Made by a program: the position numbers and the translations under genes
Shown: one piece after another, positions 1 to 6,320 of the stretch
Numbering within the stretch: the first letter of the stretch is position 1
How the letters are laid out: each line of letters begins with the position of its first letter
The notes under the pieces: generated by a model
The model's input: the letters and a program-made list of their open reading frames with translations, nothing else
The model's database searches: none
What the model was told of the DNA's origin: nothing
DNA from: Nonlabens sp.
Lineage (GTDB): Bacteria; Bacteroidota; Bacteroidia; Flavobacteriales; Flavobacteriaceae
Assembly: GCA_030731685.1 (NCBI GenBank)
Contig: JANQTO010000433.1
Span: 4,434-10,837, forward strand
DNA: 6,404 nt
Direction: 5' to 3'

Positions 1-2
1 AA

Positions 3-1181
3 GACCCAGACGATATTTTGACCAGAACTGAGGAGGAAAGCGCTACGCTCACGGGCTTTGACATTACTGCAAACATAAAAGTAGGCAACGAGGCATTTGT
101 AAACATTATCGTGGACCCCGCAACGGGCGATAACTTGCGTGTTTCAGGTAATGGCGATTTGCGATTTAATCTGTATCCTAATGGTCGCATGGCCCTTGCT
201 GGTAGGTATGAGATTAATGAAGGACATTATGAACTGAGCCTGTACGAGATTGTCTCTAGACGCTTTGAACTGGCTAAAGGCGGCAGTGTTTCCTGGACAG
301 GAGACCCGTTTGACGCAAATCTAGACGTGAGTGCTATCTATAAAATAGAAACCAGTGCGAGCGCATTAATGGCCAGCCAGACTAGTGGTGCAGATACTGC
401 CACCAAAGATAGTTTTAGACAAGTATTGCCGTTTTTAGTATACCTAAATGTCGATGGAGAGCTTTTGAAACCTGAAATAAGTTTCCGACTGGATTTACCC
501 GAAGCAGAGCAAGGCGCGATAGGTGGACAAGTTTATGGTCGCATACAGCAATTGAATACCCAAGACCAAGAGCTCAACAAACAAGTATTCTCATTACTCG
601 TACTCAATAAGTTTTTCCCTACCAGCGGCGCAGATGGTAGTTCAGGAGGAACGGCAGCAATCGCAAGGGACAATATCAATCAAGCGCTTAGTGACCAGCT
701 AAATCAGTATGGTGGCAAGTTATTGGGCAATACGGGAATTGATTTGAACTTCGGGCTTAACAGCTTTACAGATTATCAAGGCGGTGTTCAAGAGCGCACA
801 CAATTAGACGTTTCTGCTAGCAAGAAATTGTTAGATGACCGCTTGATTGTGAGCGTAGGTAGCGAGGTTGACGTGCAGGGAAGCGCTGCAAACGGTGAGG
901 AAACTCCCGTTATAGGGAACGTGAGCTTAGAATATTTACTTTCAGAAACCGGAAAGTGGCGTTTGAAAGGTTTCAGACGTAATCAGTTTGATAACGTCAT
1001 CGATGGACAGCTTGTGGTGAGTGGTATCAGCATCATTTTTGCAAGAGAGTTCAACGAGTTTTCTAACCTTTTCAAAAAAACGGTAGAGGAACAAGCCGCC
1101 AAGGAAGAGCGCAAGCAGGAAAAGATTAAAGCGCGCAAGGAAGAAGAAGAGCGCAAGGAGCAAGAAAGTAAAAGGAATTAA
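3..1181 (+). CDS. tamB: TamB, translocation/assembly module inner component (C-terminal part, 5' end outside window)
   Basis: The reading frame is open from the left edge (first full codon at base 3, residues D-P-D-D-I-L) to TAA at 1179-1181, so this is the C-terminal ~392 residues of a longer protein; family members usually exceed 1,000 residues. The TTG at 18 is an internal codon, not a start. The content matches the TamB C-terminal domain (DUF490/PF04357): long runs of alternating polar and hydrophobic residues typical of a beta-taco, with the segments 'VSGNGDLRFNLYPNGRM' and 'YEINEGHYELSLYEIVSRRF' near the visible N-terminus. By family knowledge TamB is anchored in the inner membrane and crosses the periplasm, its C-terminus docking on the POTRA region of its Omp85 partner. 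That partner is the next gene, 20 bases downstream, which supports an operon. The last ~35 residues (from base 1074) form a Lys/Glu/Arg-rich, probably helical tail. The family call is firm; the substrate is unknown. Confidence 0.93.
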   Translation, partial: DPDDILTRTEEESATLTGFDITANIKVGNEAFVNIIVDPATGDNLRVSGNGDLRFNLYPNGRMALAGRYEINEGHYELSLYEIVSRRFELAKGGSVSWTGDPFDANLDVSAIYKIETSASALMASQTSGADTATKDSFRQVLPFLVYLNVDGELLKPEISFRLDLPEAEQGAIGGQVYGRIQQLNTQDQELNKQVFSLLVLNKFFPTSGADGSSGGTAAIARDNINQALSDQLNQYGGKLLGNTGIDLNFGLNSFTDYQGGVQERTQLDVSASKKLLDDRLIVSVGSEVDVQGSAANGEETPVIGNVSLEYLLSETGKWRLKGFRRNQFDNVIDGQLVVSGISIIFAREFNEFSNLFKKTVEEQAAKEERKQEKIKARKEEEERKEQESKRN

Positions 1182-1201
1182 AAACTATTAACCGGCAACA
1201 A

Positions 1202-3484
1202 GTGAATTTTAAAAACAATATAGGTTTCATATTCTTACTAGCACTTATGGTGCTGGCTAGCTCATGCTCGGTTAAAAAGTACATTCCTGAAGATGAGTTC
1301 TTACTAGGTGATTATGACTTTGAGGTCACGCCAGACTCAGCAGTAGTGATAAAAGATATTAGCCTTTTAAAAGCCGAGTTGGAAAAAGCGTTATCGCCAC
1401 AGCCAAATACTAATTTTCTAGGTATACGACCAGGTTTACACTACTGGTATAAAGTAAATGTGGACAGTGCAGGTTTTATCAATAGATTTATAAATGATAA
1501 GATAGGCGAGGAGCCTGTTTACTTGAGTGATGTAGAAGAAGAAGCTACGCGAGACCTTTTACGCAACCGTTTAGAGAACCGAGGATTTTTCTATAGCAAT
1601 ATCACGACCAAAACAATTAAGGATACGGTTTCAAAAATTGCAACGGTAAATTACAGCGTTAAGGTACCCAAGCCTTATACCATGGAAACCTATCAGGTTG
1701 ATAAAGATTCTATTGATTTTTATAATACACTGCAAGAACAAGTAGCAAACTCACCACTTGAAAAAGGGATGCGTTTTGATTTATCTGCTATGAAGCTAGA
1801 ACGTGAGCGCATTGACACAAATTTGAAGGAAAAAGGATATTACAATTTTAACTCTGGATTTTTAATTTTTCAGGCAGATACAAATCAGTACAAAAACCGC
1901 AGATTTGATTTATTCTTGAAATTAAAGAAAGACGTTCCTGCAAAATCGGTTGTGCCATATCGTTTGCGCAAGGTCTCTGTATTTCCTAATAACACCATAC
2001 CACTGGATACGGTAGAAATAGATACGTTGCGATTCAACAATCGTAGTTACCTGCAAGAAGGAGTTTTCTTTAGACCTGACAGGCTAGACCCATTTTTTAC
2101 GCTCAAAGAAGGCAGTCTCTATAGTCCAACCGAATCTAAGGCTACCAGTCGAAGGTTAGGAACTTTAGGTGCATATAAATTTGTGAACATAGAGTATAAC
2201 GAAATTGAAGGTGCTGAAAACGATTCTATTAGATATCTTGATGCAAACATTTTCCTATCGCCATTGAACAAGCGCGCCTTGCGAGCAGAATTGCAAGCAG
2301 TAACCAAATCAAACGATTTTGCAGGACCTAGTTTAGGACTGACTTTTACTAATAGAAACTTATTTAAAGGTGGCGAGATATTGAATATCACCGCTAAAAC
2401 TTCATACGAAGTTCAAATCGCAGGAAGTGACCAGGCTGGCCTAACTAGTACGCAGTTTGGACTAGGAGCAGACCTTATTTTTCCGAGAGTGCTATTTCCA
2501 GTAAAAATATCTGACGATTACTTCAAATACAGCATTCCTAAGACCAAAGTAGGCTTATCTGCAGACATCCTTAACCGCAGTCAGTTATACGGTTTACTCA
2601 CGTTTCAAGGAACCTTTGGTTATGTTTGGCAAGCAAATAAATTTGTCACTCATGAGATAAATCCCATTTCTATTAATTACGTTAGACTTACCAATACTTC
2701 TGATGAATTTCAGCAAATTCTTTTACGCAATCCATTCTTAGAAAACAGTTTTGAACAACAGTTCATCTCTGGACTTACCTATTCTTTTACTTATAACGGT
2801 ATGCTTGATGCAAATGCTCGCTCGCTGTTTTTTGTGAATAGTACTGTGGATATTGCAGGTAATAGTATCAGTCTTTTGGGAAGTACTAACGACTTGGGCA
2901 AAAAGGAGTTTCTAGGCCAGCAATACGCCCAGTACGCAAAAGCCGATGTAGATTTTAGATACCATTATCGATTTACTAAAGAGTCCAGAATAGCCACGCG
3001 TTTGTTTGCTGGTTATGGTCTGCCATATGGTAACAGTGATGTGATGCCTTTTAGCAAACAATATTTCTCTGGTGGCGCATACAGTGTGCGTGCTTTCAGA
3101 ACGCGCTCGCTGGGTCCTGGAACCTACACTGTGCCGGTAGGTGACGACCGCAGCTTTTTTGACCAAAGTGGTAATGTACGTTTAGAGGCAAATGTGGAAT
3201 ATCGCTTCCCAATTTTTGGCTACGTAAAAGGAGCCGTCTTTGCAGATGCTGGGAATGTATGGTCTACTTCAGACGAAACGCTCCCAGGCGGTCGCTTAAG
3301 TAGTAATTTCTACAATGAACTGGGAATAGGTTCTGGTATAGGATTGCGTGTAGATGTGCAGGGTTTTGTCATACGTTTTGACCTCGCAGCACCATTGCAC
3401 GACCCGTCACTTGAAGAAAATGAACGCTGGAATTTTGATGTTGCAAATCCGGTTTTCAACTTTGCGATAGGGTATCCTTTTTAA
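1202..3484 (+). CDS. tamL: TamL, lipoprotein Omp85/BamA-superfamily outer membrane assembly factor
   Basis: This is a complete 760-residue protein. The GTG at 1202 is the start because it gives a full lipoprotein signal peptide (hydrophobic residues 7-18, then L-A-S-S-C with the lipidated Cys22). In-frame TAA at 1169-1171 excludes any upstream ATG/GTG/TTG start, and the next ATG (Met16) would destroy the signal. No Shine-Dalgarno sequence is visible. Residues ~30-355 are the periplasmic POTRA region. Residues ~358-760 are the beta-barrel, with 'GPSLGLTFTNRNLFKGGE' early, 'GIGSGIGLRVDVQGFVIRFD' late, and a terminal Phe (GYPF) like a beta-signal. The Omp85 lid-loop motif appears as V629-R-A-F632 followed by LGPG, in place of the usual VRGF/Y. 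By family knowledge, TamL replaces TamA in Bacteroidota and partners TamB in outer-membrane homeostasis. No acidic surface-export signal follows Cys22, so I infer that the lipid sits in the inner leaflet. It is probably co-transcribed with tamB. Confidence 0.93.
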   Translation: MNFKNNIGFIFLLALMVLASSCSVKKYIPEDEFLLGDYDFEVTPDSAVVIKDISLLKAELEKALSPQPNTNFLGIRPGLHYWYKVNVDSAGFINRFINDKIGEEPVYLSDVEEEATRDLLRNRLENRGFFYSNITTKTIKDTVSKIATVNYSVKVPKPYTMETYQVDKDSIDFYNTLQEQVANSPLEKGMRFDLSAMKLERERIDTNLKEKGYYNFNSGFLIFQADTNQYKNRRFDLFLKLKKDVPAKSVVPYRLRKVSVFPNNTIPLDTVEIDTLRFNNRSYLQEGVFFRPDRLDPFFTLKEGSLYSPTESKATSRRLGTLGAYKFVNIEYNEIEGAENDSIRYLDANIFLSPLNKRALRAELQAVTKSNDFAGPSLGLTFTNRNLFKGGEILNITAKTSYEVQIAGSDQAGLTSTQFGLGADLIFPRVLFPVKISDDYFKYSIPKTKVGLSADILNRSQLYGLLTFQGTFGYVWQANKFVTHEINPISINYVRLTNTSDEFQQILLRNPFLENSFEQQFISGLTYSFTYNGMLDANARSLFFVNSTVDIAGNSISLLGSTNDLGKKEFLGQQYAQYAKADVDFRYHYRFTKESRIATRLFAGYGLPYGNSDVMPFSKQYFSGGAYSVRAFRTRSLGPGTYTVPVGDDRSFFDQSGNVRLEANVEYRFPIFGYVKGAVFADAGNVWSTSDETLPGGRLSSNFYNELGIGSGIGLRVDVQGFVIRFDLAAPLHDPSLEENERWNFDVANPVFNFAIGYPF

Positions 3485-3501
3485 GAGATTTTTGGTTGTT
3501 T

Positions 3502-3517
3502 CGCTTTCGCGAAAGCG
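3502..3517. repeat. 16-bp perfect palindrome CGCTTTCG/CGAAAGCG
   Basis: The two halves CGCTTTCG and CGAAAGCG are exact reverse complements with no spacer; the symmetry stops at T3501/T3518. It begins 17 bases after the tamL stop codon. As RNA it could fold into a 6-bp stem with a CGCG loop, but no T-run follows, so it is not a standard terminator. From memory, similar palindromes recur between genes in several marine Flavobacteriaceae. Whether it is repeated in this genome cannot be seen here, because only one copy lies in the window. Confidence 0.75.
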
Positions 3518-3571
3518 TAATCCTAAAACAGCAAAAGATTATAGTTTAAATATGCGAACCCGAAATAACTT

Positions 3572-3589
3572 CTTGCTAACTAGAGCAAG
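3572..3589. repeat. Small inverted repeat CTTGCT-N6-AGCAAG
   Basis: Six-base arms (3572-3577 and 3584-3589) flank a six-base loop, AACTAG. It is short and could be chance, but it lies between two longer perfect palindromes and would be a hairpin in any transcript reading past tamL. Confidence 0.35.
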
Positions 3590-3607
3590 TCGGATAACAG
3601 ATTCAAT

Positions 3608-3627
3608 ACATTATCAATTGATAATGT
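3608..3627. repeat. 20-bp perfect palindrome, half-site ACATTATCAA
   Basis: ACATTATCAA (3608-3617) is followed directly by its exact reverse complement TTGATAATGT (3618-3627). Symmetry breaks at T3607/T3628. An uninterrupted AT-rich palindrome suits a binding site for a dimeric DNA-binding protein better than an RNA hairpin. It lies 30 bases before the terminator stem and between two convergent genes, so it is not at an obvious promoter for either. Function unknown. Confidence 0.6.
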
Positions 3628-3657
3628 TTACCACACATTCAATTATTGTAACAAACG

Positions 3658-3694
3658 AAAGCCCAGCAATGTAACATTTGCTGGGCTTTTTTTT
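3658..3694 (+). terminator. Intrinsic (Rho-independent) terminator of the tamB-tamL operon
   Basis: A 12-bp perfect stem (3658-3669, AAAGCCCAGCAA, pairing with 3678-3689) encloses an 8-base loop and continues into an unbroken run of eight T (3687-3694). This is the textbook form for transcripts moving rightward out of tamL. The same stem read leftward is followed by the T-rich sequence CTTTCGTTTGTT, so it may also stop, less efficiently, transcripts leaving the S9 peptidase gene, which ends 24 bases away at 3719. It sits 173 bases after the tamL stop, an unusually long 3' tail. Confidence 0.88.
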
Positions 3695-3718
3695 GTGATT
3701 GATTGCAAAAAGGAATAT

Positions 3719-6127
3719 CTAATTCTTAAGATACTTTTCTAAAAATTGATCTTGTTCCCATAGCAAGTGGAAAATGTTTTCTTGAGCGACATATCCATGA
3801 CTTTCTTTAGGTAAAATAACCATTCTTACATCTGCTCCTAAACCTTTTAATGCTTGGAAATAACGCTCTGTTTGTAGAGTAAAAGTACCTGGGTTATTAT
3901 CTGCTTCACCGTGCACTAAGAGCATCGGGGTTTTCATTTTTTGAGCATTCATGAATGGCGACATGGTATTATAAATATTAGGGTTGTCCCAGTAGTTGCG
4001 CTGCTCATTTTGAAAGCCAAAAGGAGTTAACGTTCTATTATAAGCACCACTACGAGCGATTCCGCAAGCAAATAAGTCTGAGTGACTCAATAGGTTTGCA
4101 GTCATAAATGCGCCATAACTGTGACCGCCTACGCCCACTTTAGCTCTATTGATATAACCTAGGTCATCTAGCGCATTTATTGCAGCTTCTGCATTATCTA
4201 CCAGTTGCTTTATAAAGGTGTCATTAGGTTGCGTGTCACCTTCACCTATAATAGGAAACGATGCGTCGTCCAGTACGGCATATCCACGAGTGACCCAATA
4301 CACAAATGAGCCATAATAGGGTAGTGTAAACTCATTTGGATTTTGAGTGATTTGTCCTGCACTGTCTTTATCTTTAAATTCTGCTGGATATGCCCATATT
4401 AAAAGAGGAAGCTTTTCTTTTTTCTTCATGTCATAACCCGCGGGCAAGTACAACGTTCCAGAAAGTTGGACGCCATCTTGTCGAGTATAATTAATTACTT
4501 CTTTGTGTACATTTTTAATACTCTCAAAAGGGTTTTCAAATTGTGTAATAGGCGTAGTTTTCTTTGTTTTTAAGTTACGCATGTAGTAATTAGGAAACTC
4601 GTTTTTAGACTGAATCATAACCATAATATCCCCTTTTTTCATGTCTTCGATAGACAGTAAATCTTCTTTCTTATCTTTTAAGGTAGACTGGTATAAGCGT
4701 TTGGTTTTGAGTGTCTTTAGGTTAAACTCGTCTATAAACGGGAACTGACCATCTTTAGTAAAGCCATCACCCATTAAATACAGATTATTGTTTTCTATTA
4801 ATAAAACATATTGCCCATATTCATTTCGAGTAGTTTCAAAATTTCCAGGGTCGGCATAGGCGTCTTGTGAGTTTCTATCGGTAATGACTTTAGGAGCAAC
4901 TGCTGTATTAGAAGGGTCAAAAAGGTATGTCTTTGTGTTTCTTGTGTCATACCAGCGGTCGTAAGCAATTGCGGTATTTTTAGTTCCCCATGTAATCCCA
5001 GCGTAGCGTTGTTTCGTTTTTAAAATAGAAGCAGGGTTGCCTGTAAATGGCGCATCCCAGCTGAAAACCTCATCTCTAAAGGGTACATCGACAGCAGGGT
5101 CACCACCGTCTAGCGCCTCCACATAAACTAAGGTAGCTGGTAAATCTCGTCTCCAGTTCATACTTCTCTTTCCCGTTCTAGTCGCCATGGCACCTTTAGG
5201 ACGTATCTCGTCTAGAGGTACTTCATTAACTACTTTTATCATCTTACCGTTACTATCATAAACCGTTGAGGTTACTGGAAAACGACCTGCGGTTACAATG
5301 TATGAAAACGGTTTTTCTATGGTATCTATCATTAAAAAGTTGCCATCTGGTGAAAAACTTTCTCCAGCATACATGGCTGCTTTTTTGAAGAGGGTTTTAG
5401 AACCATCTAAGGATATTTTATAAAGCTCTGAAGTTATTAAACTTTCGAAATTTGCCTCGTCGGTTTTGTTTTTAAGTAAATCTTGGTAGGTTCTGTTCTG
5501 TGATACGGTACCGCTACTGCTGGATACGATAGGGCCTGCAGGAACATTTTTTAGTGTACTTATTAACGCCGCTTTTGAACTAGGCAAGGTTCTTACGAGC
5601 ATGTTTTCACTGTCTTTATACCAGCTCACAGGGCTGCCCATGTTTGCATTGAGGATGGGTTCTGTTAGTTTTTTTGCACTCATACTTACCACATCGATGA
5701 CCCAAAGTTCCACACCCGTTTGCGCAGTGTGCGTAAAGGCAATCTTTTTATAATCAGGTGACCAGGAAATGTTCGTAATACGTGGGTTAGTGGGTAAACC
5801 GCTTACTTGTACTGGAGTCTTAGCGGTAAATTTTCTCAATTTAAGATTATTGATATACGTAACCGTGCTCGATATATTTGTAACCGGATTAATGCGCAGT
5901 CCGCCCAATTTCATCTCATCCTGGCTTAAATCTTCTAAGTTTTTATACGTATTTCTATAACTTAAGAGCATGTACTCTCTGTCTTTATCCATAGAAATAG
6001 ATGGTGCACGCTCATAGTCGGCTAGCGCCATGATTTCTGGTGGTGGAGACTGGTAGGTAATGTTGTCTTGAGCAAAGGCGGTTAATCCAGATAGTAGGAT
6101 GATGAATAGCAAAAATTTTGATTTCAT
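3719..6127 (-). CDS. Exported S9 family serine peptidase, glutamyl endopeptidase (S9D, cGEP-like)
   Basis: This is a complete 802-residue prolyl-oligopeptidase-family enzyme. ATG at 6125-6127 starts a clear signal peptide, with a hydrophobic core (residues 5-18) and AFA-Q cleavage after Ala19, so it acts in the periplasm or outside the cell. No Por-type C-terminal sorting domain is seen. Residues ~25-540 should form the beta-propeller; the alpha/beta-hydrolase domain runs from ~545 to the end. The nucleophile is Ser670 in G-G-H-S-Y-G-A-F, the acid Asp743 in H-G-E-A-D, and the base His777 in E-S-H-G-Y. Tyr580 in W-A-Y-P-A-E-F is a likely oxyanion-hole residue. The early 'PPPEI' (28-32), 'KLGGLRI' (73-79), 'IIGEGD' and 'GIARSGAYNRTLTPFGFQNE' resemble plant chloroplast glutamyl endopeptidase as I recall it, pointing to subfamily S9D and cleavage after Glu rather than Pro. 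Family is firm; specificity is inferred. The gene converges with tamL and has its own leader region. Confidence 0.92.
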   Translation of the reverse strand: MKSKFLLFIILLSGLTAFAQDNITYQSPPPEIMALADYERAPSISMDKDREYMLLSYRNTYKNLEDLSQDEMKLGGLRINPVTNISSTVTYINNLKLRKFTAKTPVQVSGLPTNPRITNISWSPDYKKIAFTHTAQTGVELWVIDVVSMSAKKLTEPILNANMGSPVSWYKDSENMLVRTLPSSKAALISTLKNVPAGPIVSSSSGTVSQNRTYQDLLKNKTDEANFESLITSELYKISLDGSKTLFKKAAMYAGESFSPDGNFLMIDTIEKPFSYIVTAGRFPVTSTVYDSNGKMIKVVNEVPLDEIRPKGAMATRTGKRSMNWRRDLPATLVYVEALDGGDPAVDVPFRDEVFSWDAPFTGNPASILKTKQRYAGITWGTKNTAIAYDRWYDTRNTKTYLFDPSNTAVAPKVITDRNSQDAYADPGNFETTRNEYGQYVLLIENNNLYLMGDGFTKDGQFPFIDEFNLKTLKTKRLYQSTLKDKKEDLLSIEDMKKGDIMVMIQSKNEFPNYYMRNLKTKKTTPITQFENPFESIKNVHKEVINYTRQDGVQLSGTLYLPAGYDMKKKEKLPLLIWAYPAEFKDKDSAGQITQNPNEFTLPYYGSFVYWVTRGYAVLDDASFPIIGEGDTQPNDTFIKQLVDNAEAAINALDDLGYINRAKVGVGGHSYGAFMTANLLSHSDLFACGIARSGAYNRTLTPFGFQNEQRNYWDNPNIYNTMSPFMNAQKMKTPMLLVHGEADNNPGTFTLQTERYFQALKGLGADVRMVILPKESHGYVAQENIFHLLWEQDQFLEKYLKN

Positions 6128-6151
6128 AAATTGGGTGTATAAATTTGGACT

Positions 6152-6171
6152 AGGAAAATACGATATTTCCT
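6152..6171. repeat. Inverted repeat AGGAAA-N8-TTTCCT in the S9 peptidase leader
   Basis: The six-base arms are 6152-6157 and 6166-6171. It lies 25 to 44 bases upstream of the peptidase ATG. In + orientation the second arm runs into six T (6171-6176), giving a weak terminator shape, but no rightward gene exists here to be terminated. For the minus-strand mRNA it would be a small hairpin in the 5' leader, if transcription starts upstream of it. Confidence 0.35.
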
Positions 6172-6184
6172 TTTTTGTTATGTG

Positions 6185-6203
6185 AGTTATCTTTGAAATA
6201 ACT
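6185..6203. repeat. Inverted repeat AGTTAT-N7-ATAACT upstream of the S9 peptidase
   Basis: Six-base perfect arms (6185-6190 and 6198-6203) flank a seven-base spacer, CTTTGAA, an operator-like geometry. It is one of two similar elements with seven-base spacers in this leader, whose centres are 35 bases apart. The short AT-rich arms make chance a real possibility. Confidence 0.35.
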
Positions 6204-6218
6204 TAAAGCTGTTAGAGC

Positions 6219-6239
6219 GTATGTTCTTTTATAACATAC
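6219..6239. repeat. Inverted repeat GTATGTT-N7-AACATAC upstream of the S9 peptidase
   Basis: Seven-base perfect arms (6219-6225 and 6233-6239) flank CTTTTAT. This is the strongest of the three leader repeats. Its inner edge is about 92 bases upstream of the peptidase ATG, a plausible place for a regulator binding site. No T-run follows on the minus strand, so it is not a clear terminator for the upstream gene. Confidence 0.45.
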
Positions 6240-6320
6240 CTATATTACGCGATATTGCTATTGCCAGCTTGCAAGAAATTCACAATTAAAATAACTAGGT
6301 TGACTTCTTATTCGATATAA

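Larger units (their letters stand above)
6128..6320 (-). promoter_or_regulatory. Upstream/leader region of the S9 peptidase gene, with three inverted repeats
   Basis: These 193 bases separate the S9 peptidase start from the stop of the upstream same-strand gene, long enough to hold the peptidase promoter. I find no convincing match to the Bacteroidota promoter (TTG, then TAnnTTTG at -7), so the promoter is placed here only by position. No Shine-Dalgarno sequence precedes the ATG; the bases before it are AT-rich, as is usual in this phylum. No terminator with a T-run is visible after the upstream gene, so readthrough is possible. Confidence 0.4.

Noticed and set aside
18..20. TTG at 18 as the start of a complete 387-residue protein
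   Set aside because: The frame is open upstream to the window edge, and TamB proteins are far longer, so this is an internal codon of a truncated gene.
942..1163. Minus-strand 73-residue hydrophobic ORF
   Set aside because: It is the antisense shadow of the Lys/Glu-rich TamB tail; complement of GAA/AAG codons gives Leu/Phe, creating a false membrane segment.
2119..2391. Minus-strand 90-residue ORF inside tamL
   Set aside because: It lies wholly antisense to a well supported gene, with no recognisable domain or upstream signal.
2912..3166. Minus-strand 84-residue ORF inside tamL
   Set aside because: It is antisense to the conserved barrel region that includes the VRAF motif; its composition looks random.
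3541..3600. Possible tRNA-like or riboswitch-like fold between the palindromes
   Set aside because: No cloverleaf, T-loop consensus or known aptamer core could be laid out; only one 6-bp hairpin is supported.
3492..3674. Plus-strand 60-residue ORF after tamL
   Set aside because: It has no good start, runs through two palindromes and into the terminator stem, and its product shows no domain, signal or low-complexity pattern.
5769..5960. Plus-strand 63-residue ORF
   Set aside because: It is antisense to the N-terminal propeller of the S9 peptidase, and its hydrophobicity is a by-product of the opposite strand.
6152..6176. Plus-strand intrinsic terminator (AGGAAA hairpin followed by six T)
   Set aside because: The stem is only six mostly A-T pairs with an 8-base loop, and no rightward gene precedes it.
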